In this document: one piece after another, positions 8,773 through 15,545 of the stretch
Layout: each line of letters opens with the position of its first letter
Position numbering within the stretch: the first letter of the stretch is position 1
Assembly: GCA_014382345.1 (NCBI GenBank)
Contig: JACNJX010000072.1
Location: 1-48,926 of the forward strand
DNA from: Alphaproteobacteria bacterium
Lineage (GTDB): Bacteria; Pseudomonadota; Alphaproteobacteria; Rhodospirillales; Casp-alpha2
DNA: 48,926 bases
Direction of reading: 5' to 3'
Notes under the pieces: generated by a model
The model's database searches: none
What the model was told of the DNA's origin: nothing
The model's input: the letters and a program-made list of their open reading frames with translations, nothing else
Position numbers and translations under genes: made by a program

Positions 8773-9555
8773 TTATCTGTCCAACTGGGCCAGCCGCACC
8801 AGTTCCTCGCGGATGGCCTTGCGGGACGTCACCGGGGCGCCGAATTCCAGCCGCGCCGTCCGCCCGCCCAAGCGTAGGTCGGCGCCGTCGGGATCGACCC
8901 CGGTCATCTGCCAGCCCGTGCCGCCGCGGCCCAGCAGGGCATTGGCGTAGTGGTCGATGGCGTCCGCGTGGTCTTCGTTCATGTGCGTGAGCACACCCTT
9001 TTCCGCCTTGGCGACAGCGGCGGCAGTCTTGGCGTCGGACAGGATATCCGGAGCCTTGAACCAGACCGCCTTGGCAAAACCTCCGACGAAATGCACTCGG
9101 GTCACGGCCATGCGGAAAAAGGCAAAATCCCCGAACCCGGCATACAGCGCCGCTTCCGGGTGGCTGGCCAGGAAGCGCCGGGCGTGGCCATCGTCGGTGG
9201 TTTTCCTGATCCGACCCAAGACGCTGACGCGGGGGCCGGTCTGCGGGTTTTTCAGCCGGGAGGTTTCCTCGAACAACAGAGATGCCCGGGAATCTTCCGC
9301 CAAATTCCGGGTATGGTCGGACAGGGTGGAAAACAGCATCAACGGGCTGAGGTCATGGTCGAAGGCAACGGTGACGAGAGACCCATAGGGCCAGCCGTCG
9401 CCGGACTTCAGGGCCGTCGACAGGGTGGCGGCCCGCGCGCGCCGCATCAGGAGCTGGCTGGTTCGCGCATGCAAGGCGCGGTCGTGCTTGATGGGATTGG
9501 GCCCCTTGGGGTTTCGGGGGGGAGTTAGGGGGGCGGATTTCGCTTTTTTAACCAT
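8773..9555 (-). CDS. HugZ-like heme-utilisation protein (split-barrel + DUF2470)
   Basis: A 260-residue protein. Residues about 28-170 are a pyridoxamine-phosphate-oxidase-like split barrel (TLSTALKSGDGWPYGSLVTV, then GRIRKT). Residues about 180-258 form a DUF2470 domain with the typical LTHMNEDHADAIDHYA helix. Members of this family include the heme-degrading enzyme HugZ and FMN-binding relatives; which activity this one has cannot be read from the sequence. Its ATG overlaps the last codons of cbtA by 8 bases, so it is translationally coupled to the cobalt-uptake genes and falls under their cobalamin riboswitch. The lysine-rich N-terminus (about 25 residues) is likely disordered. Confidence 0.85.
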   Translation of the reverse strand: MVKKAKSAPLTPPRNPKGPNPIKHDRALHARTSQLLMRRARAATLSTALKSGDGWPYGSLVTVAFDHDLSPLMLFSTLSDHTRNLAEDSRASLLFEETSRLKNPQTGPRVSVLGRIRKTTDDGHARRFLASHPEAALYAGFGDFAFFRMAVTRVHFVGGFAKAVWFKAPDILSDAKTAAAVAKAEKGVLTHMNEDHADAIDHYANALLGRGGTGWQMTGVDPDGADLRLGGRTARLEFGAPVTSRKAIREELVRLAQLDR

Positions 9556-10246
9556 TGTCGTAATCCCGGTTTTGATCGAAGCGATTATAAAAGTACCCGC
9601 TGAAGGCCCCCAAGACCATCCAGAACAGCCCCGTCGCCACCGTCGTTGCGATCACGAAGCGTGCCGCCAGTTCCGCCGGCACGCCGCCCGGTTCGAAGGC
9701 CGATTCCATGCCGGGAGCGCCGACCACCTGAGGCAGCACGATCAGGACGACCCCGGCAGCCCGCAACACCGCCGTGCCGGACAGGAATATCAGTCCCAGG
9801 CCAGCCACCGTCGCCGCTGCCGTCGCCAACCACCAAACCTGGCGCATGTCCAGACTGGCCGTTTCCATCCCCGGCAATTTCGGCGGCAGGCCCAGCGACG
9901 GGGCAATAAAGAAGGCGGCAAATCCGCCGAGCCCCCATAGCAAGCCGTTCCGCCAGTCCACCGCCAAGTTCGTTAGCGAAAGAAGACCGCTCAGGATAAA
10001 GGCGAAACCGACACCGGTCAGCACATCCATCAGCAGCGTCAGGCCGTGGCGGCGGAAATCGTCTTCCGAAGCGGCTTGGCCGTGTTCCGAAGCGGCATGG
10101 CCGGGCGCCGCCGCGTGAGCGGAGGCGCTTTCATAGACTTCGGCGGCCTGGATCAGCGGCGTCGTCAGGACCATATGCGCGGCCCACAGGAAAACACCCG
10201 CTATCACACCGGCGGCCAAAGCCGTCAGCGTGACCCTTGCAAACAT
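9548..10246 (-). CDS. cbtA: Cobalt transporter subunit CbtA
   Basis: A 232-residue inner-membrane protein with about five hydrophobic helices, matching the CbtA family of B12-regulated cobalt importers. The start MFARVTLTALAAGVIAG enters the first helix directly. A His/Glu-rich loop at about residues 43-65 (AHAAAPGHAASEHG) follows it and could bind metal. Later helices include VLTGVGFAFILSGLL and the C-terminal FWMVLGAFSGYFYNR. The frame is open to 10291, but that extension overlaps cbtB; ATG at 10246 begins at the family N-terminus. It lies 10 bases behind cbtB, and its 3' end overlaps the HugZ-like gene. The transported ion, cobalt, is inferred from the family and from the riboswitch. Confidence 0.88.
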   Translation of the reverse strand: MFARVTLTALAAGVIAGVFLWAAHMVLTTPLIQAAEVYESASAHAAAPGHAASEHGQAASEDDFRRHGLTLLMDVLTGVGFAFILSGLLSLTNLAVDWRNGLLWGLGGFAAFFIAPSLGLPPKLPGMETASLDMRQVWWLATAAATVAGLGLIFLSGTAVLRAAGVVLIVLPQVVGAPGMESAFEPGGVPAELAARFVIATTVATGLFWMVLGAFSGYFYNRFDQNRDYDNG

Positions 10247-10256
10247 GAACGGCCCG

Positions 10257-10469
10257 TCAGTGGCAGGGGAAGGACAGCGCGTGTCGCCCATCGTGGGCGG
10301 CGTCGTGGATGGCTGCGGAATTGGCGAAGCCGACGCCCAAAATCATAAAGCTGCCGAACAACAGGGCGAACAACGCAGGCGCAAAACGCGACGTGCCGGA
10401 CGCCAGGGCATCGGTTTGGGACGCGGCCAGGGTTTGGGATTTAGCTTGGGATTTAGAAGTGGAAAGCAT
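10257..10469 (-). CDS. cbtB: Cobalt transporter subunit CbtB
   Basis: A 70-residue protein with one membrane helix (FAPALFALLFGSFMILGVGF) and the conserved histidine-rich end HDAAHDGRHALSFPCH. That end is the hallmark of CbtB and the likely metal-binding site. It works with CbtA in cobalt uptake for cobalamin synthesis. The ATG at 10469 is preceded by GGAG about 8 bases upstream. The longer frame to 10694 runs through the riboswitch and is not coding. This is the first gene of the riboswitch-controlled operon. Confidence 0.92.
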   Translation of the reverse strand: MLSTSKSQAKSQTLAASQTDALASGTSRFAPALFALLFGSFMILGVGFANSAAIHDAAHDGRHALSFPCH

Positions 10470-10570
10470 GGGTGAAATCTCCAATTGCGAAAAGTCGGTT
10501 TGATCTTCACCGCTACGGCTGTCTTCAACCGTCTTGCCGGAATCCCCCGTCCCACAAGTTCGCGATGGCG

Positions 10571-10773
10571 CTGAACGGCAGGTCTCCTGGCTGGCGGATC
10601 CTTGTTTCACGCCCGCCTTCCCGGTTGCCCAAGGGCTTTTCCAGTGGCTTGGATGGCGTAGAAACTCACCGCTTACAGTTGCGGGGGCAGCCACGGTTTC
10701 AGGCCCCCTCAGGGGTCGGCCCTTCCGTGTTCCCTTTCAATCCCCGGGCTTTGTCACCCTTAGGGGAACCGTT
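10571..10773 (-). ncRNA. Cobalamin (B12) riboswitch
   Basis: On the minus strand the leader of cbtB contains the B12 box agccaggagacctgcc (plus-strand 10577-10592). Upstream of it are the other conserved blocks: gggaaggcg, gccactgg, the core gcccccgcaactgtaagcgg, and the 5' gggaacacgg. Their order and spacing match the cobalamin riboswitch. Adenosylcobalamin binding should lower expression of cbtB-cbtA and the coupled HugZ-like gene. The element starts within a few bases of the promoter's expected start site. Between it and the cbtB start lie about 100 bases that may form the expression platform. The whole 10470-10941 gap is thus leader, promoter and, on the other strand, the chvI upstream region. 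Confidence 0.95.
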
Positions 10774-10780
10774 CAGGGAA

Positions 10781-10810
10781 ACTATAAAAGCCCACCCGGC
10801 GGGCCGTCAA
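10781..10810 (-). promoter_or_regulatory. Sigma-70-type promoter for the riboswitch-cbtBA operon
   Basis: Read on the minus strand, TTGACG (plus 10805-10810) and TATAGT (plus 10781-10786) are 18 bases apart. The expected start site falls around 10774, exactly where the riboswitch begins. The position supports the call more than the spacing does. Confidence 0.7.
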
Positions 10811-10870
10811 CACCACACCTTTAATAAAGCCTGAAAAACTCCAGCCTTTCGGCCATATCCTTGAAACCGC

Positions 10871-10876
10871 TATAAT
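10871..10876 (+). promoter_or_regulatory. Possible -10 box upstream of chvI
   Basis: A perfect TATAAT lies 66 bases before the chvI start. No good -35 box is seen 16-18 bases upstream (TTTCGG-like at best), so this is only a candidate. Confidence 0.3.
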
Positions 10877-10941
10877 TTTGACACAAATGTTCTGTAGGAC
10901 TGAGCCGGCAAAACACCACTAAGCGTAAGGAATGCAATCCA

Positions 10942-11634
10942 ATGGCCCCTACCATAGCCCTCGTCGATGATGACCAGAACATCCTGGCCTCGCTATCCGC
11001 CGCCCTGGAGGACGAAGGCTACAGCGTCGATACCTATGGCGACGGCGTCGAAGCGCTGGATGGAATTGGCCGCAAGCCCGTCGATCTGGCGATCCTGGAC
11101 ATCAAGATGCCACGCATGGATGGCATGGAGCTGCTCGGCAACCTGCGCGCCAAGAACGACCTGCCTGTGATTTTCCTGACCTCTAAGGACGACGAGGTCG
11201 ACGAAGTCATGGGCCTGCGCATGGGCGCCGACGACTACATCAAGAAACCGTTCTCCCAGCGCCTGTTGCTGGAACGCATCAACGCCCTGCTGCGCCGCCA
11301 GGAACTGGCCGGCGAGGACCGCTCGAAATCCGATGTGTTACGCCGTGGCGACCTGATGCTCGACCGGTCGCGCCATCTGTGCACCTGGAAGGATGGCGAG
11401 GTCAACCTGACGGTGACCGAGTTCCTGCTGGTCGAAGCCCTGGCCCGGCGGCCGGGCCACGTCAAGAACCGCGATCAGCTGATCGACGCGGCCTATGGCG
11501 AACATATCTACGTCGACGACCGCACCATCGACAGCCACATCAAACGCCTGCGCCGGAAATTCAAGTCCGTGGACGATGATTTCGCCGAAATCGAGACGCT
11601 CTACGGCGTTGGCTACCGCTACCGGGGAACCTGA
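10942..11634 (+). CDS. chvI: Response regulator ChvI
   Basis: A 230-residue OmpR-family transcription regulator. The receiver domain (1-120) has the acidic pocket DDD at 9-11, the phospho-acceptor Asp at 53 ([13 protein letters not shown]) and the conserved Lys in YIKKPF at about 102. The winged-helix DNA-binding domain (about 135-230) has [20 protein letters not shown] and ends with the recognition region [16 protein letters not shown] and GVGYRY. It is followed 19 bases later by its cognate kinase gene chvG. In alphaproteobacteria ChvG/ChvI senses envelope or acid stress and controls exopolysaccharide, motility and host-association genes; those targets are inferred from the family. The ATG start fits the family N-terminus. 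Confidence 0.95.
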   Translation: MAPTIALVDDDQNILASLSAALEDEGYSVDTYGDGVEALDGIGRKPVDLAILDIKMPRMDGMELLGNLRAKNDLPVIFLTSKDDEVDEVMGLRMGADDYIKKPFSQRLLLERINALLRRQELAGEDRSKSDVLRRGDLMLDRSRHLCTWKDGEVNLTVTEFLLVEALARRPGHVKNRDQLIDAAYGEHIYVDDRTIDSHIKRLRRKFKSVDDDFAEIETLYGVGYRYRGT

Positions 11635-11653
11635 CCAAGGGTCCGGGAACACT

Positions 11654-13330
11654 ATGACCAAGGGGCCTGCAAACCAGCCGGACACATCGCCTGCCGACAA
11701 CCCCAATGTGAGGCCCAAACCGCGCTGGGTGTCGCCGCTGACCCGGCGCATTCTGGCGATCAATGTTCTGGCGCTTGGACTTCTCGTGGGCGGTCTGCTG
11801 TTTCTCGGCGAATACCGCCAGATTCTGATCAATACGGAAATCGAGTCCTTGGGTGTGCAGGCGGAAATGTTTGCGACCGCCCTGGGTGAAGGCGCCATCG
11901 CCGCCGGCAGCCCATCCAATCAGCAACTGGTTTCCGAAATCGCCAACCGTATTGTCCGCCGTCTGGTCGAAACCACGGGCACCAGGGCCAGGCTGTTCCG
12001 CAAGAACGGAACCCTGGTCGCCGATTCGCTACGCCTGATCGGCCCGGGCGGCATGGTCCAGATCGAGGAACTGCCGCCGCCGGGAGACGGTGAAGGGGTT
12101 CTCCACGCCACGCTGGACGTCTACGACCGGGTGATGCGGCACCTGACGCGCCAGCAAATCCTGCCGCTCTACCGGGAAAGGAACCGCCAGCACGCCCGCG
12201 ATTACGTGGAAGTCGTGAACGCGCTTTCCGGAAATAATTCGGCCATGATGCGAAGCGCCGGCGGGGATCAGTTGATTCTCAGCGTCGCCGTTCCGGTGCA
12301 GCGCTATAAGCACGTTTTAGGCGCCCTGATGCTGACCCGTAACTCGCACGGCATCGACAAGGCGATGCTTGATCTGCGGATCGCCATCCTGGAAATCTTC
12401 GCCGCCGTGCTGGCCATAACCGTGTTGTTGTCGGTCTATCTGTCGGGCACCATCGCACGGCCGATCCGCCGCCTGGCCGACGCCGCCGAACGCGTCCGTC
12501 ATGACCACGGGCGAAAAGAGACCATCCCCGATTTCGCCGGGCGAAACGATGAGATCGGCGATCTGGCGGTCAGCTTCTCGGAAATGACCAAGGCGCTGCA
12601 CCAGCGCATGGATGCCATCGAAAGTTTCGCCGCCGACGTGGCGCATGAAATCAAAAATCCCCTGACCTCACTGCGCAGCGCCGTCGAAACCACGGCCCGG
12701 CTGAAAGACCCGGATCAGCAGCGCAAACTGATGACCATCATCCAGGAAGATGTGGTCCGGTTGGATCGGCTGATCAGCGATATTTCCGATGCCTCGCGCC
12801 TGGATGCGGAGTTGTCGCGTGCCGAGACCGAGCCCGTGGACATCGGCGCCATGCTGGAAACCCTGGCCGATATTCACGTCAGCACCGCCGGGGCCGCCAC
12901 CGAGGGGGCTCCGGACCTGATCCTGGAAACCGAAGCAACCCCCGACAATGCCGAGACGGCGCCCTTAATGGTCAACGGCCTGGAAATCCGTCTGGCGCAG
13001 GTTTTCCGCAACCTGATCGCCAACGCGGTCTCTTTCAGCCCCGAAAACGGAACCATCCGCCTTGCCGCCGGGCGGGATAATGGCTGGATCGTCGTCACTA
13101 TTGACGACAACGGCCCCGGTCTGCCGGAGGGCAAGGAGGACGCCATTTTCGAACGCTTTTACACGCAGCGCCGGGAAACGGAGAAATTCGGTACCCATTC
13201 CGGGCTGGGACTCAGCATTTCCCGCCAGATTGTCGAGGCCCATGACGGCCAGTTGCTTGCCGCCAATCGAACCGGCGAAGATGAAACGGTAGTGGGCGCG
13301 CGTTTCACCGTACGCCTGCCGGCCGGTTGA
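11654..13330 (+). CDS. chvG: Sensor histidine kinase ChvG
   Basis: A 558-residue membrane kinase. It has TM1 at about 33-52, a periplasmic sensor domain to about 242, TM2 at about 243-265, and HAMP at about 266-318. The HisKA domain with H-box ADVAHEIKNPLTSLRSAVE puts the phospho-His at 331. The HATPase domain has N-box NLIANAVSFSP, G1 DDNGPGLP and G2 HSGLGLSISRQIVEAHDG. The frame continues upstream into chvI (to 11495), but that part is a shadow; ATG 11654 comes just after the chvI stop and gives the family N-terminus. Transfer of phosphate to ChvI is expected. The next gene, hprK, starts about 50 bases later, the order usual in alphaproteobacteria. Confidence 0.95.
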   Translation: MTKGPANQPDTSPADNPNVRPKPRWVSPLTRRILAINVLALGLLVGGLLFLGEYRQILINTEIESLGVQAEMFATALGEGAIAAGSPSNQQLVSEIANRIVRRLVETTGTRARLFRKNGTLVADSLRLIGPGGMVQIEELPPPGDGEGVLHATLDVYDRVMRHLTRQQILPLYRERNRQHARDYVEVVNALSGNNSAMMRSAGGDQLILSVAVPVQRYKHVLGALMLTRNSHGIDKAMLDLRIAILEIFAAVLAITVLLSVYLSGTIARPIRRLADAAERVRHDHGRKETIPDFAGRNDEIGDLAVSFSEMTKALHQRMDAIESFAADVAHEIKNPLTSLRSAVETTARLKDPDQQRKLMTIIQEDVVRLDRLISDISDASRLDAELSRAETEPVDIGAMLETLADIHVSTAGAATEGAPDLILETEATPDNAETAPLMVNGLEIRLAQVFRNLIANAVSFSPENGTIRLAAGRDNGWIVVTIDDNGPGLPEGKEDAIFERFYTQRRETEKFGTHSGLGLSISRQIVEAHDGQLLAANRTGEDETVVGARFTVRLPAG

Positions 13331-13379
13331 CAGCAGGCCCGGTTGACAGACGAGGGTCCGCATTCCACGCTACCCCGAC

Positions 13380-13799
13380 ATGGAGCAATTTCACGCAACC
13401 ACCATTGACCTGGACGGCCGGGGCGTCATGCTGCGCGGCCCTTCGGGAAGTGGAAAATCGGACTTAGGCCTCAGGCTGATCGACGGGGGCGCCCGGTTGG
13501 TCGCCGACGACCGAACCGATCTGACCCTATCCGACGGAACGCTCACGGCTTCCGCGCCCGCCGAACTGGCCGGTCGGCTGGAGATTCGCGGCGTCGGCAT
13601 CGTGTCGGTGCCCAGCGTTTCACAATCGGCCCTGGCGCTGATTGTCGACCTGGTCAACGACGCCAGCGTGGAACGACTGCCGGAACCGGAAACGGTGGAG
13701 TTGCTCGGCCTCGCCCTGCCGCTGGTCCGCCTCGCGCCGTTCGAGGCATCCGCCCCGGCCAAGGTCCGCACTGCCCTATCGCTCTATTGCACGCTATAA
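13380..13799 (+). CDS. hprK: Short HPr kinase/phosphorylase (catalytic domain only)
   Basis: A 139-residue protein that corresponds to the C-terminal catalytic domain of HPr kinase. The P-loop GPSGSGKS is at residues 20-27, and the preceding FHATTIDLDGRGVML carries the conserved His. The ADDRTDL and ELAGRLEIRGVGIVSVP segments match the family. The ~130-residue N-terminal domain of the Gram-positive enzyme is absent, as is usual in alphaproteobacteria. It should phosphorylate and dephosphorylate the regulatory Ser of HPr, encoded four genes downstream (Ser69). It is separated from rapZ by 10 bases. Confidence 0.93.
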   Translation: MEQFHATTIDLDGRGVMLRGPSGSGKSDLGLRLIDGGARLVADDRTDLTLSDGTLTASAPAELAGRLEIRGVGIVSVPSVSQSALALIVDLVNDASVERLPEPETVELLGLALPLVRLAPFEASAPAKVRTALSLYCTL

Positions 13800-13809
13800 T
13801 GGCCGGGCC

Positions 13810-14700
13810 ATGAACGATTCCACGACCATAGAGACCCGGACACCTGTTTTGCTGGTCACCGGCGTTTCCGGGGCCGGCAAAAGTTCGGCCCTGAAGGTGC
13901 TGGAAGACTTGGGCTATGAAGCCGTAGACAATCTGCCGGTGTCCCTGATCGGGCGGCTGGTGTCCGACGGGGGGCTGCCCCACCCTATCGCCATCGGCAC
14001 CGACATCCGCACCAGGGGTTTCGACGCCGGCGGTTTTTTACGGGATCTGGAACAACTGATCCAGCGCCCCGGCGTTGATGTGACGTTGCTGTTTCTCGAT
14101 TGCGACGATGAAATCCTGGGCCGCCGGTTTGAAGAAACCCGCCGCCGCCATCCGCTGGCCGATGAACGCCCGATCAGCGACGGTTTGCGCCAGGAGCGCG
14201 AGCAGATGGATAAGGTGCGCGAACAGGCCGGCGTCCTGATTGACACCTCCGACATGGAGCTAAAGGATCTGAAACGGACACTGGAGGGCCATTTTGCCCT
14301 GGACGCGCATACCGGGCCGGCGATTTTCGTTACCTCGTTTTCGTTCCGCCGGGGCCTGCCCAGGGACGCCGACCTGGTCTTCGATGTCCGCTTTTTGCGC
14401 AATCCCCATTACGACCCGGACTTGCGCCCGCTTTCCGGCTGCGACGAGTCGGTCTCAGCCTATATTTCCGAAGACGAAGGGTTTCAGCCGTTTTTCGACA
14501 ACCTGACACGGCTGATTGAACCCCTGATTCCGCGCTATGCGGAAGAAGGGAAAAACTACCTGACTATCGCCGTCGGCTGCACGGGTGGCCGTCATCGCTC
14601 TGTTTTCGTAGCTGAAAAGCTGAATACATGGCTCGGCGGCAAGACCACCCGCCTGCAGTTGCGCCACAGGGATTTGGACAAAACGGGCAATAGCGATTAG
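13810..14700 (+). CDS. rapZ: RNase adapter / nucleotide-binding protein RapZ
   Basis: A 296-residue protein of the RapZ (YvcJ) family. The N-terminal Walker A is GVSGAGKSSALK at about residues 19-30, followed by DNLP. The C-terminal domain has the family signatures FSFRRGLPRDADLVFDVRFL (about 178-197), LRPLSGCDESV, and TIAVGCTGGRHRSVF (about 256-270). In enterobacteria RapZ steers RNase E to the GlmZ sRNA; in alphaproteobacteria it sits beside PTS genes and its target is less clear. The frame is open upstream to 13642 within hprK; the ATG at 13810 is the family start. An 11-bp inverted repeat straddles its stop codon. Confidence 0.94.
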   Translation: MNDSTTIETRTPVLLVTGVSGAGKSSALKVLEDLGYEAVDNLPVSLIGRLVSDGGLPHPIAIGTDIRTRGFDAGGFLRDLEQLIQRPGVDVTLLFLDCDDEILGRRFEETRRRHPLADERPISDGLRQEREQMDKVREQAGVLIDTSDMELKDLKRTLEGHFALDAHTGPAIFVTSFSFRRGLPRDADLVFDVRFLRNPHYDPDLRPLSGCDESVSAYISEDEGFQPFFDNLTRLIEPLIPRYAEEGKNYLTIAVGCTGGRHRSVFVAEKLNTWLGGKTTRLQLRHRDLDKTGNSD

Positions 14701-14721
14701 GGTCCGGGCAGGACCCTAATC
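14695..14721 (+). other. Perfect 11-bp inverted repeat across the rapZ stop codon
   Basis: gattagggtcc at 14695-14705 pairs with ggaccctaatc at 14711-14721 around a 5-base loop. The stem includes the rapZ TAG (14698-14700). There is no T-run behind it, so it is not a standard terminator. It could stabilise the upstream mRNA, serve as a processing site between rapZ and the PTS genes, or attenuate transcription. Confidence 0.55.
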
Positions 14722-14724
14722 TGG

Positions 14725-14748
14725 GCCCCGGCCAGTGCCCCGGCCAAT
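14725..14748. repeat. 12-bp tandem repeat, two copies
   Basis: gccccggccagt (14725-14736) is followed by gccccggccaat (14737-14748), then a degenerate partial copy. It lies between rapZ and the EIIA gene, just after the inverted repeat. No function can be assigned. Confidence 0.6.
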
Positions 14749-14801
14749 GCCCAGGACAACGTCCGGGACGGGGGTTTTACCGATGGAGGAGAGTGAATCC
14801 A

Positions 14802-15209
14802 ATGATCGGGATGGTGCTTGTTACGCACGGCCGTTTGGCCGAAGAACTGGTTGCGGCCCTGGAACATGTGGTCGGCGCCCAACCCAACGTCATTTCCATC
14901 TGCATCGGCCCCGACGACGACATGGAACAGCGCCGGTCCGAGATCGTGGAGAGCGCAGCCAAGGCCGATGAAGGGGACGGTGTCGTGCTGTTGACCGACA
15001 TGTTCGGGGGCACGCCATCCAACCTGGCCATTTCGGTCATGGACAAAGCCAATGTGGAGATCATCGCCGGCGTCAACCTGCCGATGCTGATCAAGCTGGC
15101 CAGTGTCCGCAAAACCGAATCCCTGGAGGACGCCATCGAAAGCGCCCAGGACGCCGGGCGTAAATATATCAACATCGCCTCCAAACTGCTGTCCCAGGAA
15201 AGCGAATGA
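14802..15209 (+). CDS. PTS EIIA component, mannose-family type
   Basis: A 135-residue EIIA-man domain protein that accepts phosphate from HPr on His9 (MIGMVLVTHGRLAEEL). Later conserved parts are LTDMFGGTPSNLA and EIIAGVNLPML. No EIIB or EIIC partner is nearby, so the phosphorelay is regulatory rather than for sugar transport. This is typical of the incomplete PTS of alphaproteobacteria. A GTG at 14793 is also in frame, but the ribosome-binding site GGAGGAGAG (14785-14793) abuts it; ATG 14802 lies about 9 bases behind that site and gives the family N-terminus. Its stop overlaps the HPr start by 4 bases (ATGA). Confidence 0.93.
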   Translation: MIGMVLVTHGRLAEELVAALEHVVGAQPNVISICIGPDDDMEQRRSEIVESAAKADEGDGVVLLTDMFGGTPSNLAISVMDKANVEIIAGVNLPMLIKLASVRKTESLEDAIESAQDAGRKYINIASKLLSQESE

Positions 15210-15541
15210 GGTTCGGGCGTGAGCTTGCCGACATGAACGACGACGCTTCCGAAAAAAATTTGGACGAAGGGCCGTCCGTGCGCCGCCGCGTCACCATCAC
15301 CAACACCAGGGGCCTGCACGCTCGGGCAGCGGCAAAGTTCGCCGGCACCGCCGGTAATTTCGATGCCGACATCCTGGTCTCCCGCAATGAACAGACGGTT
15401 TCCGGCCAGTCCATCATGGGCCTGATGATGCTGGCGGCTGCGCCCGGCTGCAATATCGACCTCGTCGCCACCGGCCCCGACGCAGAGGCCGCTATAGACG
15501 CCCTGGCCGCTCTGGTCACCGATAAGTTCCAGGAGGACTGA
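15206..15541 (+). CDS. ptsH: HPr phosphocarrier protein
   Basis: A 111-residue HPr. The active-site His38 lies in NTRGLHARAAAKFA, and the regulatory Ser69 lies in SGQSIMGLMMLAA. These positions correspond to His15 and Ser46 of classical HPr, shifted by an N-terminal extension of about 23 residues. A later ATG at 15233 would remove nine residues of that extension. The first ATG overlaps the EIIA stop and has an AGGAAA site upstream, so it is preferred. It takes phosphate from EI (next gene) on His38 and is modified on Ser69 by HprK. Confidence 0.94.
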   Translation: MRFGRELADMNDDASEKNLDEGPSVRRRVTITNTRGLHARAAAKFAGTAGNFDADILVSRNEQTVSGQSIMGLMMLAAAPGCNIDLVATGPDAEAAIDALAALVTDKFQED

Positions 15542-15545
15542 CCCG

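Noticed and set aside
10257-10694. Longer cbtB frame starting at 10694
   Set aside because: The extra 75 codons run through the cobalamin riboswitch; the family N-terminus and the GGAG site support 10469.
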